Positions 25,676 through 35,168 of a stretch of 64,000 nt of DNA are shown in pieces (the stretch's first letter is position 1; every line of letters begins with the position of its first letter). The notes under the pieces are model-generated. The model searched no databases and was not told the origin of the DNA. It saw only the letters and a program-made list of their open reading frames with translations. The stretch is taken from the NCBI RefSeq assembly GCF_004135405.1, contig NZ_CP035491.1:1860001-1924000 (forward strand), given 5' to 3'. A program made the translations under genes and the position numbers. This DNA is from Agromyces protaetiae (lineage in GTDB: Bacteria; Actinomycetota; Actinomycetes; Actinomycetales; Microbacteriaceae).

Positions 25676-26392
25676 TCAGCTCGCCCACTGTTCGTCGGAT
25701 GTCTCGGCGAGCTCGCGTGCCGTGGTCTCGACTCGGCGGAGCACGTCGCGCTGCGCGGAGTTGTACAACTCGTCGAGCGCCTGGACCGCTGTCTGCTCGG
25801 CTGCGGCCGTCCGAAGCCAGGGCCGGGCGGCGGAGCGCCAGTTCGTGCCGCTGCGTACGATCTCCGTCGCGAATCGATCCCGGATGGCGTCGTCTGCATC
25901 GGGGGACAGGGCGGCGAAGTCCGCACTGAGAGCCGGAGGCTCGGCCTCGACGATCCTCCGGAGGTGCTCCGTCGCATCCGAGTCATACAGTCGCGTGAGG
26001 ATGTGGATCAGCGCGCGGTCGGCATCGGACAGTCGCGCCGAGACGGACTCGAAGCCGTGCGGCGTGTAGACCGGTGCACTCGCGTCCAGGATGGCCGCGA
26101 TGTCGGCTCGCGCCCGCCGGAGCTTTTCGATCTCGTCGAGCAGCGAAGCGTCGACGCCGGGCAGGGACTCGGTCAGGTCGCTCTCGCCGGCGGAGCCGAT
26201 CTGCGCAAGCGGAACGCCGAGTTCGGAGAGCCGCCGCAGCCGCAGCAGACGGACGAGATGCTCGACGCGGTATTGCTTGTACCCGTTGTACCTTCGAGAG
26301 GGTTCGGCGAGGAGTCCGAGCACGTGGTAATGGCGCACGGTGTTCACGGTCGTGCCCGCGAGGTCGGCGAGTTCGCGTGTGCTCCAGGTCAT
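25676..26392 (-). CDS. MerR family transcriptional regulator (first paralog)
   Basis: This 238-aa regulator has an N-terminal MerR HTH and wing (STRELADLAGTTVNTVRHYH, then LGLLAEPSRRYNGYKQYRVE) and the dimer helix near LDEIEKLRRARADIAAIL. The C-terminal ~150 residues form an alpha-helical domain of unknown ligand, with no conserved Cys cluster, so metal sensing is unlikely. It is about 50% identical by eye to the MerR at 33501 over the first 70 residues. It converges on the esterase. It is a prime candidate to activate the five 19-bp-spacer promoters of this region. Confidence 0.92.
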   Translation of the reverse strand: MTWSTRELADLAGTTVNTVRHYHVLGLLAEPSRRYNGYKQYRVEHLVRLLRLRRLSELGVPLAQIGSAGESDLTESLPGVDASLLDEIEKLRRARADIAAILDASAPVYTPHGFESVSARLSDADRALIHILTRLYDSDATEHLRRIVEAEPPALSADFAALSPDADDAIRDRFATEIVRSGTNWRSAARPWLRTAAAEQTAVQALDELYNSAQRDVLRRVETTARELAETSDEQWAS

Positions 26393-26553
26393 GCCGACAG
26401 ACTCGCCCCGAAGGCCTCGTCGTCGCGTCGGTGGATTCCACTGAGGATCCCGCGGCCTCGACCGACGCGATATGTGGCGGGCGACCTTCGCATCGGTGAC
26501 AATTGCCTAGTCGGATACGTATGCCGGTTCGTACGGGCGGAGGCTGGCAACTG

Positions 26554-29295
26554 ATGGATCTCCTCGGCCGGCTCCCCGAGCGCGGGGTGATCGAGAAGCT
26601 GCTCGCGGACGTGCGCATCGGTCGCAGCGGCGCCCTCGTGATTCGCGGCGAGGCCGGCATCGGCAAGACTGCGCTGCTCGACCACGCCGGCGAGTACGCT
26701 CGGACGCTCGGATTCAACGTGCTGACGTCGGCAGGGACGGAGTCCGAATCGCAGTTCGCGTTCGCCGGCGTGCATCAGCTGTGCACATCGTTGCTCGACC
26801 GGTCGCAGGCGCTGCCCGAACCGCAACGGGCTGCACTGGGGGTGGCCCTCGGCGTGCACGGCGGCATCGCTCCAGACCGGTTCCTCGTCGGGCTGGCCAT
26901 TCTCAATCTCCTCGCAGAGGCCGCCGAGGACCCGCCGCTTCTGTGCCTGATCGACGATGCGCAATGGCTCGATCAGGCGTCTGCTCAAGTGCTGGCGTTC
27001 GTCGCGCGCCGGGTGGCGGCCGAGCGACTGGCGCTGCTGTTCGCGGTGCGTGACACCGGCGCGGAGGACCTGCGCGTTTTCGCGGGCCTGCCCGAGCTGC
27101 ATCTTGAGGGGCTCGCCGACGCCGACGCGCGCACCCTCCTGACCGCCGCGGTGCGCACACCTCTCGACGAGGGCGTGCGCGATCGCATCGTCGCGGAGGC
27201 GCGCGGAAACCCCCTCGCCCTGCTCGAACCGCCTCGCAGCGTGTCGTTCTCGCAATTCGCGGGCGGGTTCGAGCGACCCGACGCCGCCGATGTGCCACGA
27301 CGGATCGAAGACAGCTTCCGACGGCGTTCCGCGAGGCTGCCAGCCGAGACGCAGCAGCTTCTGCTGGTCGCCGCGGCCGAGCCGACGGGCGATGTCTCGC
27401 TCCTCTGGCGTGCGGCGACCGAGTTGGGTCTCGCCCAGGACGCAGCGGCCGAGGCCGAGGCCGCCGGACTGGTCGAGATCGACGCACAGGTGCGGTTCCG
27501 CCATCCTCTCGTGCGTTCCGCGGTCTATCAGGCCGCACCGCTGCCCGATCGCCGCCGCGCCCACGGCGCGATCGCCGCGGTCACCGACCCGCGCACCAGC
27601 CCCGACCGCCGCGCGTGGCACCGCGCGCAAGCGGCGCTCGGCCCGGCCGAGGATGTCGCTTCGGAACTCGAGTCCTCTGCGGATCGTGCGCGACGCCGCG
27701 GAGGCCCTGCGGCGGCCGCGGCATTCCTGCGCCGCGCGGCCGAGCTCTCTCCGGATGCCGGCCGACGAGCGGAACGGTCGCTTCTGGCGGCGTACTCCGC
27801 GCTCGAGTCCGGTGCGTCGGAGAACGCCCTCGAACTCCTCCAGTCGGCCGAGGCGGGGCCGCTCGACGATCTGCAGCGTGCTCGACTCGAGCTGTTGCGC
27901 GCTCAGCTCGCGTTCCAGACGACGCGGGGCGCCGAGGCGCCGCAGATGCTGATCGACGCGGCCGAGCGGCTCGCTCCGCTGGATGCCGACCTGTCCCGCG
28001 ACAGCTCCCTGCAAGCGCTCGAGGCATCGTTCCACGCGGGCCGGCTCGGCCACAGCGGAAAGCTGACGCGCGTCGCTCGAGCAGCCCAGGCCGCTCCGGC
28101 GCCCTCGGCGGACGAACGACCGGTCGATCTGATGCTGGACGGTCTTGCGGCCCTGTTCGCACAGGGCTACGAGCGAAGCGTGCCGATCCTCCAGCGGTCG
28201 CTCGAGCTGCTTCGCGCCGACGCCGACCGGCTCGACGACGGCAGCCGCCGCCGACTCTGGCTGGCCTGCCACATCGCGGCCACGCTCTGGGATGACGAAG
28301 CCGTCTACGAGCTCGCCGCCCTCGACGTCAGGCTCGCCCGAGAAGCCGGCGCTCTGGCACGACTTCCTGCTGCGCTCAACGCCTTGGCGTCGGTGCTGGT
28401 GCTCACCGGCGAGTTGTCCCGCGCCGCCGAACTGATCGACGAGGAACGTGCGATCACCGAGGCGATCGGCTCTCCGCCGTTGCCCGACGCCCGGCTCATC
28501 CTCGCCGCATGGCGGGGGCGACAGACCGAGACCATGGAGTTGAACGCACGGATCGTCGAAGAGGCGGTAGGACGCGGGGAAGGCGCGACCCTCGGGCTGT
28601 CCGACGTCGCGCTGGCGGCCCTGCACAACGGGCTCGGCAACTCCGAGGAGGCACTCGCGGCAGCGGAGAGGCCGGTCGAGCACGACGAGCTGACCTTCTG
28701 CAGTGTCGCTCTGCCCGAGCTCATCGAGGCCGCAGTCCGGGCCGGACGGCCGGAACGTGCGGCCGCTGCACTCGACCTGCTGAGCACGCGTGCGCGTGCC
28801 AGCGGCACCGAGTGGGCGCTGGGGCTCGAAGCGCGCTCGAAGGCGCTCCTCGAGAGCGGGCCGGCCGCCGAGGCGCACTATCAGGAATCGATCGAGCGGC
28901 TCGGACGGACCCGGATGGCTGTTCATCTCGCTCGAGCTCACCTCGTATACGGCGAGTGGCTGCGACGCGAAGGCCGACGTCAGGATGCGCGCGCGCAGCT
29001 GCGAACCGCTCACGACCTGCTGGTCGACATGGGCGTGGACGCCTTCGCGTCGAGGGCCGCCCGCGAGCTGCGGGCGACCGGTGAACATCCTCGGGAGCGA
29101 ACCGCGCAGCCGTCCGACGCGCTCACCGCCCAGGAGTTGCATGTCGCCCGGCTGGTCGCGACCGGCGCGACTTCGCGGGAGGTCGGCGCACAGCTGTTCC
29201 TGAGTCCGCGGACGATCGAGGCGCATCTGCGCAGCATCTTCCGCAAGCTCGACATCACCTCGCGACGGCAACTCAGGGAGATGCGCTTGCCCTGA
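26554..29295 (+). CDS. LuxR family regulator with AAA ATPase domain (LAL type)
   Basis: This 913-aa large ATP-binding LuxR regulator has Walker A GEAGIGKTALL (about residues 34-44), Walker B LLCLIDDAQWLD, TPR-like helical repeats through the middle and a C-terminal LuxR HTH: LTAQELHVARLVATGATSRE, then LFLSPRTIEAHLRSIFRKL. ATG 26554 follows GGAGG at 10 nt; ATGs at 26503 and 26521 would lengthen it by 17 or 11 aa. It stands alone between the MerR gene (divergent) and an SDR gene (convergent). Targets and inducer are unknown. Confidence 0.93.
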   Translation: MDLLGRLPERGVIEKLLADVRIGRSGALVIRGEAGIGKTALLDHAGEYARTLGFNVLTSAGTESESQFAFAGVHQLCTSLLDRSQALPEPQRAALGVALGVHGGIAPDRFLVGLAILNLLAEAAEDPPLLCLIDDAQWLDQASAQVLAFVARRVAAERLALLFAVRDTGAEDLRVFAGLPELHLEGLADADARTLLTAAVRTPLDEGVRDRIVAEARGNPLALLEPPRSVSFSQFAGGFERPDAADVPRRIEDSFRRRSARLPAETQQLLLVAAAEPTGDVSLLWRAATELGLAQDAAAEAEAAGLVEIDAQVRFRHPLVRSAVYQAAPLPDRRRAHGAIAAVTDPRTSPDRRAWHRAQAALGPAEDVASELESSADRARRRGGPAAAAAFLRRAAELSPDAGRRAERSLLAAYSALESGASENALELLQSAEAGPLDDLQRARLELLRAQLAFQTTRGAEAPQMLIDAAERLAPLDADLSRDSSLQALEASFHAGRLGHSGKLTRVARAAQAAPAPSADERPVDLMLDGLAALFAQGYERSVPILQRSLELLRADADRLDDGSRRRLWLACHIAATLWDDEAVYELAALDVRLAREAGALARLPAALNALASVLVLTGELSRAAELIDEERAITEAIGSPPLPDARLILAAWRGRQTETMELNARIVEEAVGRGEGATLGLSDVALAALHNGLGNSEEALAAAERPVEHDELTFCSVALPELIEAAVRAGRPERAAAALDLLSTRARASGTEWALGLEARSKALLESGPAAEAHYQESIERLGRTRMAVHLARAHLVYGEWLRREGRRQDARAQLRTAHDLLVDMGVDAFASRAARELRATGEHPRERTAQPSDALTAQELHVARLVATGATSREVGAQLFLSPRTIEAHLRSIFRKLDITSRRQLREMRLP

Positions 29296-29320
29296 GCGGG
29301 CGGCCGTCGCCGGGGGATGC

Positions 29321-30082
29321 TCAGGGGCGAAGGTGGGAGGCGCCGTTGAAGTCGAGCACGCTTCCCGAAGACCACGTCGCTGCCGGAGAGCTGAGGAAGA
29401 GGACCGCCTGCGCGACCTCCTCGGGCGTTCCGACCCGGCCGAACGGGCTCTGAGCTCGCAGGTCCGCGCCTTCCGCGCCCTCGAGTTTCGCGGTCTGGCG
29501 CTCCGAGCTGATGAAGCCGGGAGCGATCGACGTGACGACGATGCCGTGCGGGGCGAGCGCCAGCGCCATCGACTGGCCGAAGGCGTGGAGGCCGGCCTTC
29601 GCGGCACCGTAGGCGGGGTAGTCCGGCTCTCCCCGGTATGCACCACGAGACCCGACGTTGACGATGAATCCCGGTGCGTTCCGCTCGATCAGTCGACGCG
29701 CGACGAGGTAGGTCATCTGTGCGGCGCCCACGAGATCGACGTCGATGATCCGCCGCCACGCCGACTGCCAGTCGACGTAGCTCGTCTCGTCGATTCGGTG
29801 GCGGATGGCGGGCGCAGGCGCGATGGCCGCGTTGTTGATCAGGATGTCCACGCCCCCGAGCTCTTCGTCGGCGGTCCGGACGATCTCGGCGGCGACATCG
29901 GGGTCACGGAGGTCGCCACCCACTGCGATGTGCCCTTCACCGGCGAGCATGCGGACCGTTTCTTGCGCGGCTCCCCGATCCGTGCCGTAGTGGACTGCGA
30001 CGCGGTCGCCGCGCTCGGCGAGGGCGCGCGCGATCGCTCGTCCGATCCCACGCGAGGCTCCGGTCACCAACGACCCCGACAT
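29321..30082 (-). CDS. SDR family oxidoreductase
   Basis: This 253-aa SDR has TGASRGIG (residues 7-14), NNAAIAPAP, VGSRGAYRGE with the catalytic Ser, and YGAAK near residue 157. It ends SSGSVLDFNGASHLRP. It is divergent from a TetR gene at 30200; the gap holds the palindrome GACCATATGGTC, so it is probably controlled by that TetR. Its product may act on the same compound as the MFS pump at 30948. Substrate unknown. Confidence 0.92.
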   Translation of the reverse strand: MSGSLVTGASRGIGRAIARALAERGDRVAVHYGTDRGAAQETVRMLAGEGHIAVGGDLRDPDVAAEIVRTADEELGGVDILINNAAIAPAPAIRHRIDETSYVDWQSAWRRIIDVDLVGAAQMTYLVARRLIERNAPGFIVNVGSRGAYRGEPDYPAYGAAKAGLHAFGQSMALALAPHGIVVTSIAPGFISSERQTAKLEGAEGADLRAQSPFGRVGTPEEVAQAVLFLSSPAATWSSGSVLDFNGASHLRP

Positions 30083-30158
30083 GATGTCCTCCGTTCCGCT
30101 TCGCCGTTCATCCGGGTAGCGTACGCGCGCCGGACCGTCACTGTGGTGTCGTATTATC

Positions 30159-30170
30159 GACCATATGGTC
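30159..30170. promoter_or_regulatory. TetR operator (perfect 12-bp palindrome) in SDR/TetR divergent region
   Basis: GACCATATGGTC is a perfect palindrome followed by AGTTAG, and resembles the CTAACCGAC-N6-GTCGGTTAG site at 30875. It lies 30 bp before the TetR GTG and 77 bp before the SDR start, suited to autoregulation and SDR repression. Confidence 0.7.
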
Positions 30171-30199
30171 AGTTAGCTCGAGGCGAGGCAGGACATCCC

Positions 30200-30781
30200 G
30201 TGGTTGAGAGGCGCCAGACGCGCAATGCGGAGCGCACGCGACGTGCGGTGCTCGACGCCGCGACGAAGCTGATCCTCGAGAAGGGGACGGCCGTCACGCT
30301 CGCGCAGGTCGCAACGGCCGCCGGAGTGTCCAAGAGCGGGCTCATCCATCACTTCGGAGACCGGGATCAGCTGGTGGTCGCCGTCGTGGACGACATGTAC
30401 GCGCAGTTCCGCGAGGCGGTGCTCGCTCAGCTGGACCTCTCGGAAAACCACCCTGGAAAGATGCTCCGCGCATACGTCCGCGCGCTCTGCACGGGAAGCG
30501 CCGACGCTGCGGCCGCGCGAGACTTCACCTCGGCTGCGAACTGGAACGGTGTGGCCGCGGTTCCCGGGGTCGCCTCGGTCATCGCGGAGCAGGCGGAGTG
30601 GTGGCACGAACAGCTCGCGGCCGACGGCCTCAGCGCCGAGTTGATCCAGATCGTCCGCCGCGCCGCCGAAGGCATCGCGGCCGCGGCGTTGCAGGGTGGC
30701 GAGGACGAGGCGAGCATCGCCCGGGCTCGCGATCTGCTCCTCGACCTCTCGACGCAGGGGACGTTCTCCACCCCGCTCTGA
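30200..30781 (+). CDS. TetR/AcrR family regulator
   Basis: This 193-aa regulator has the HTH RRAVLDAATKLILEKGTAVT, then LAQVATAAGVSKSGLIHHFG and DRDQLVVAVVDDMY. The C-terminal domain resembles TetR_C_37-type regulators by pattern. GTG 30200 was chosen as the last start before the HTH. Operators at 30159 (own promoter/SDR) and 30875 (MFS gene) share half-sites, so it most likely represses the SDR and the efflux pump and responds to a pump substrate. Confidence 0.92.
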   Translation: MVERRQTRNAERTRRAVLDAATKLILEKGTAVTLAQVATAAGVSKSGLIHHFGDRDQLVVAVVDDMYAQFREAVLAQLDLSENHPGKMLRAYVRALCTGSADAAAARDFTSAANWNGVAAVPGVASVIAEQAEWWHEQLAADGLSAELIQIVRRAAEGIAAAALQGGEDEASIARARDLLLDLSTQGTFSTPL

Positions 30782-30816
30782 GGCCTTCGTTCTCCCGTGA
30801 GGGAGCGGTGCCGCGC

Positions 30817-30836
30817 AGACATCCTTCAGGATGTCT
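30817..30836 (+). terminator. Short stem-loop after TetR gene, built from the GGATGTCT word
   Basis: AGACATCC (30817-30824), loop TTCA, GGATGTCT (30829-30836), extended outside by GCAGAC/GTCTGC-like pairing. It lies 35 bp after the TetR stop and before the MFS operator. A terminator is likely. It is formed from the same word that recurs throughout the window. Confidence 0.55.
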
Positions 30837-30874
30837 CGTCGTCTGCGTTCTGCTATAAAGCATGAACTGTCTGC

Positions 30875-30898
30875 CTAACCGACCAAATAGTCGGTTAG
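30875..30898 (+). promoter_or_regulatory. TetR operator upstream of MFS transporter
   Basis: CTAACCGAC-CAAATA-GTCGGTTAG has perfect 9-bp arms. TATAAA at 30854-30859 lies just upstream and may be the -10, putting the operator around +10 to +40. It shares GACC-N-AT-N-GTC and GTTAG with the site at 30159. Confidence 0.78.
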
Positions 30899-30947
30899 AC
30901 TGTATGTCTACATCTGCTTCGAGCACCGTTCCGATGAGAGGACGACC

Positions 30948-32498
30948 ATGACCGACACCGTTCAGCAGGCCACGTCCAAGAGTTGGGCCGGCCTCGCCGT
31001 ACTCGTGCTTCCGCTGCTGTTGATCACCATCGACGGCACCGTGCTGATCCTCGGGCTGCCCGCGATCTCGGCCGAGCTGAGGCCCACCGGGGTCGAGCAG
31101 CTCTGGATGATCGACGTGTACTCGCTGGTGCTCGCAGGTCTGCTGGTCGCGATGAGCACGGTCGGAGATCGCTTCGGGCGCCGCCGGAATCTGCTCATCG
31201 GTGCGGTCGTCTTCGTGACGGCATCCGTCGTCGGGGCACTCGCGACGGCGCCATGGATGCTGATCGCCTCCCGGGCGCTGCTCGGCGTGGGCGGTGCGAT
31301 CATGATGCCCTCGACGCTGTCGCTCGTGCGCAACATGTTCCTCGATCGGCAGCAGCGCAGGTACGCCATGGCGGTGTGGGCGGCGATGGCCTCGGTCGGC
31401 GCGGCGGTCGGGCCCATCCTGGGAGGGTGGGTCATCGAGACCTTCGGCTGGCAGGCCGCGTTCCTGATGAACATCCCCGTGATGCTGCTCCTGCTCGCCC
31501 TCGGTCCGCTTCTGCTCCCCGAGAGCCGCAATCCCGAACTGCGCAAGATCGACGTGCTCAGTGTCGTGTTCTCGTTCGTCGGCATGATCGGCGTGGTCTT
31601 CGCGATCAAGTCCTTGACCGGCGGCAAGGACATCGTCCTCGGAGCCGTCGTGCTGGTCGTCGGACTCGTCGGCGTCGTGGCGTTCGTCCGCAGGCAGATG
31701 AGGCTGCCCACGCCGCTCATGGACGTCCGGATGTTCAAGGTGCGCTACTTCCGCGGCGCCGTCGTGGCGGATCTGCTGTCGATCTTCGCGATGGTCGGTT
31801 CATTGGTCGCCCTCGTCCAGCATCTCCAGCTCGTACTCGGGCTCAATGCGCTGCACGCGTCGCTCTGGCTGCTCCCACAGGCGGTCCTCGCCGCGGGGGC
31901 CGCCTTCCTCGCCGCGATGCTCGTCAAGCGGTTCCTCCCCGCGAACGTCATCGGCGCCGGCTTGCTGATCGCGACCGCGGGCTTCGCGCTGACGCTCTTC
32001 CTCACGCCGACGTCGAGCCCCGCATTGGTCGCGACCGCGCTCGCACTGGTCTCGTTGGGGGCGGGTATGGGCCTCTCGTTGAGCAACGACATCATCATGA
32101 GCTCGGTCGCTCCAGAGCGCGCCGGGCAGGCCGCCGCAACGTCGGAGACCGCGTACGAGATCGGCACGACGTTGGGCACGGCGGTGCTCGGCGGGGTGCT
32201 CGTCGCCTGGTACTCCAGGGTCGTCAGCGCCGGAACCGATGCGTTGGATCTGGGCGCCGGGCTCGCCGAGCGAGCATCGTCGACGATGGCGGAGGCGCTG
32301 CTGGTCGCGGCCGAGGTCGGGGGTCGCACGGGCGCGGAGATCCTCGAGCTCACGAAGTCCGCGTTCACCGAGGCGATCACCGTGACGGGCATCGCGGGCG
32401 CCGGAGTGATGGTCGTGGCGGCGGTCTGGGCGCTCGTGACGTTGCGTGGCGCGGCGGCGAACGCCGACCTCGCCGCGGAGCACGACCACGATCGCTGA
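30948..32498 (+). CDS. MFS drug transporter, DHA2 family (QacA/SmvA-like, 14 TM)
   Basis: This 516-aa proton-coupled multidrug exporter has TM1 LAVLVLPLLLITIDGTVLIL carrying the conserved acidic D-G-T, motif A GDRFGRRRNLLIG, and motif C-like GPILGGWVIETFGW. The length and hydrophobic pattern fit 14 helices. ATG 30948 is right after a GAGAGGACGACC leader. A perfect TetR operator lies 50 bp upstream, so expression is probably induced by a toxic compound. The C-terminus is His/Asp-rich (AEHDHDR). Confidence 0.93.
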   Translation: MTDTVQQATSKSWAGLAVLVLPLLLITIDGTVLILGLPAISAELRPTGVEQLWMIDVYSLVLAGLLVAMSTVGDRFGRRRNLLIGAVVFVTASVVGALATAPWMLIASRALLGVGGAIMMPSTLSLVRNMFLDRQQRRYAMAVWAAMASVGAAVGPILGGWVIETFGWQAAFLMNIPVMLLLLALGPLLLPESRNPELRKIDVLSVVFSFVGMIGVVFAIKSLTGGKDIVLGAVVLVVGLVGVVAFVRRQMRLPTPLMDVRMFKVRYFRGAVVADLLSIFAMVGSLVALVQHLQLVLGLNALHASLWLLPQAVLAAGAAFLAAMLVKRFLPANVIGAGLLIATAGFALTLFLTPTSSPALVATALALVSLGAGMGLSLSNDIIMSSVAPERAGQAAATSETAYEIGTTLGTAVLGGVLVAWYSRVVSAGTDALDLGAGLAERASSTMAEALLVAAEVGGRTGAEILELTKSAFTEAITVTGIAGAGVMVVAAVWALVTLRGAAANADLAAEHDHDR

Positions 32499-32515
32499 CG
32501 AGGCGGTCCTGCGGG

Positions 32516-33462
<947 letters not shown>

Positions 33463-33500
33463 TCACGGAAGCGAGAGGACGTCGTCCGGAAAGGAACCAC

Positions 33501-34256
33501 ATGTCGTGGAGCACTCGTGAGCTGGCGGAGCTGGCGGGGACGACCGTGAACACGGTCCGTCACTACCACCGCCTCGGTCTGCTCGACGAGCCGGAGCGTC
33601 GCTACAACGGGTACAAGGAGTACGAGGTCCGGCACCTCGTGAGACTCCTTCGGATCCGGCGCATGGCCGACCTGGGCGTTCCGCTCTCGCAGATCGGGGA
33701 TCTCAGCGAAGGAAGCGAGCGCGCGGAGGAGGCGCTGCGCGACCTCGACGCCGAGCTCGCGGCGAGCATCGGGCGCTTGACGAGCGCGCGGGAGGAGATC
33801 GCAGCGATACTGCGAGAGCAGGCGCCCGCGCACGTGCCGGTCGGTTTCACGTCCGTGGCGTCGCGGCTGTCCGAGGCGGACAGCTCGATGGTCCACATCT
33901 ACACGCAGCTGTACGACGACGAGGCGCTCGCCGACATGCAGAAGATGGTGGAGGCCGACCTCGACGATGTCGCCGCCGACATCGAACGGCTGCCGGACGA
34001 TGCGGACGAAGCGACGCGGCAGGCGCTCGTGGAGCGGCTCGCGAGGACGCTCGCCCGGAACTTCAGGGATTTTCCGTGGCTGACCGACCCTGCATCGCAC
34101 CTCTCCAAGAGCGGACGCATCACCGCGGAGACCTTCGCGGAGGCGGTCATGGAACTGTACAACCCGGCACAGCTCGACGTGCTCGTCCGGGCGAACGCGC
34201 TCGCGCGCAGCGGACTCTCGGACGGAGAGTCCGCTGCGGAATCCGGGGCGACTTGA
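33501..34256 (+). CDS. MerR family transcriptional regulator (second paralog)
   Basis: This 251-aa protein has the HTH STRELAELAGTTVNTVRHYH, wing LGLLDEPERRYNGYKEYEVR and dimerisation region ASIGRLTSAREEIAAIL, followed by a helical C-terminal domain (about residues 110-250) lacking metal-binding cysteines. It is a clear paralog of the MerR at 25676. GGAAAGG lies upstream of ATG 33501. The stop codon TGA is embedded in the TTGACC -35 of promoter copy 5. It probably activates the 19-bp-spacer promoters, including its own. Confidence 0.93.
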   Translation: MSWSTRELAELAGTTVNTVRHYHRLGLLDEPERRYNGYKEYEVRHLVRLLRIRRMADLGVPLSQIGDLSEGSERAEEALRDLDAELAASIGRLTSAREEIAAILREQAPAHVPVGFTSVASRLSEADSSMVHIYTQLYDDEALADMQKMVEADLDDVAADIERLPDDADEATRQALVERLARTLARNFRDFPWLTDPASHLSKSGRITAETFAEAVMELYNPAQLDVLVRANALARSGLSDGESAAESGAT

Positions 34257-34283
34257 CCATGTGCCGACAACACACCGTTGGAT
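34253..34283 (+). promoter_or_regulatory. MerR-type promoter copy 5, before the GPP34 operon
   Basis: TTGACC 34253-34258 (containing the merR stop codon), 19-bp spacer ATGTGCCGACAACACACCG, TTGGAT 34278-34283. It shares the TGTG..CGAC..ACAC core with the other four copies and places the GPP34 start (34378) about 90 nt downstream of +1. Confidence 0.72.
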
Positions 34284-34377
34284 GGGAGCACATCGTCGCG
34301 GGGGTCGCCACCGAGGTTGCCTCCGCCGGAGCCGTCCTGCCGCGGCGCAGGCGACAGGTCGAGGAAAGGTTGGAGCA

Positions 34378-35145
34378 ATGACGGACGAACAGCCGCGCGA
34401 GGGCGCGATCGTCTCGAGCGGGACGAGCGGGACTTCCGAGCCTGCAGACCTCCGGTCCCCGATCCTGGCGGAGGACCTCCTTCTGCTCCTCTTCCAGCCC
34501 CGGTCGGGCCGGCGGGGCGGCGCGGGGGATATCGCGGGAGAGGGCACCCTCTACTACGTCCTCGCGGGCGCGGTGCTCGCCGACCTCGGTCTCGGCGAAC
34601 ACGTGCGAACGGGCACGGGACGGATCGGGACGACGACCGTGGAGGCCGTCGCCGACAACCCGCCTTCCGATCACCTGCTCCGCTCGAGCTGGGAGTACAT
34701 CGCCGGCAAGCCTCGGAGCGTGCAGACGGTTCTCGCGGCGCGGGGACCGGGCTTGCGCGAGCCGCTACTGGATCGACTCGTCGCGCGCGGAGACCTCAAC
34801 CGGCGCCAGCGCAAGACGCTCGGCCTGTTCCGGACCTCGGTGCTCGAGGAGGGGGACAGCGGCCGTCGGGCGGGGCTCCTCGCCGACGTCCGAGCGGTGC
34901 TCGTCGACGGTGCTGAGCCCACGACGCGTGTCGCCGCACTTGCCGCGCTCCTCTACGGCAGCGGAACCCTGCCCCAGTTCTCCCGGGACATCCCGTGGAC
35001 TTCTGCGGTGATCACCCGTGCCGAAGAGCTCAAGGACGGCGACTGGGGTGCGGACGCCGCCGCGAAGGCCGTCACGCGCACCATGGCGGCGAACATCGTG
35101 AGCAGCGTCATCGTCGCCGCTGCGGCGGCGGCTCCGCGGAGTTAG
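34378..35145 (+). CDS. GPP34 (GOLPH3-like) family protein
   Basis: This 255-aa protein has ILAEDLLLLLFQPRSGRRGG near the N-terminus, then LYYVLAGAVLADLGL, a beta region and LLDRLVARGDLNRRQRKTLG, the pattern of bacterial GPP34 proteins. In eukaryotes GOLPH3 binds PI4P at the Golgi; in actinobacteria the family is of unknown role, possibly membrane- or lipid-associated. ATG 34378 follows GGAAAGGTTGGAGC and is the first start after promoter copy 5, ruling out the longer frame from 34261. It is followed by a hydrolase and DUF4260 gene. Confidence 0.85.
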   Translation: MTDEQPREGAIVSSGTSGTSEPADLRSPILAEDLLLLLFQPRSGRRGGAGDIAGEGTLYYVLAGAVLADLGLGEHVRTGTGRIGTTTVEAVADNPPSDHLLRSSWEYIAGKPRSVQTVLAARGPGLREPLLDRLVARGDLNRRQRKTLGLFRTSVLEEGDSGRRAGLLADVRAVLVDGAEPTTRVAALAALLYGSGTLPQFSRDIPWTSAVITRAEELKDGDWGADAAAKAVTRTMAANIVSSVIVAAAAAAPRS

Positions 35146-35168
35146 GCAGGGAGTCGGAAGGAATCAGC

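Noticed and set aside
26389-29646. A 1,085-codon minus-strand open frame opposite the LuxR gene
   Set aside because: Arg/Gly/Gln-rich composition with no recognisable motif. It is the antisense shadow of the strongly supported LAL regulator.
34261-35145. Longer GPP34 frame from GTG 34261
   Set aside because: It begins inside the spacer of promoter copy 5. The family-like sequence begins at ATG 34378 with a good ribosome-binding site.
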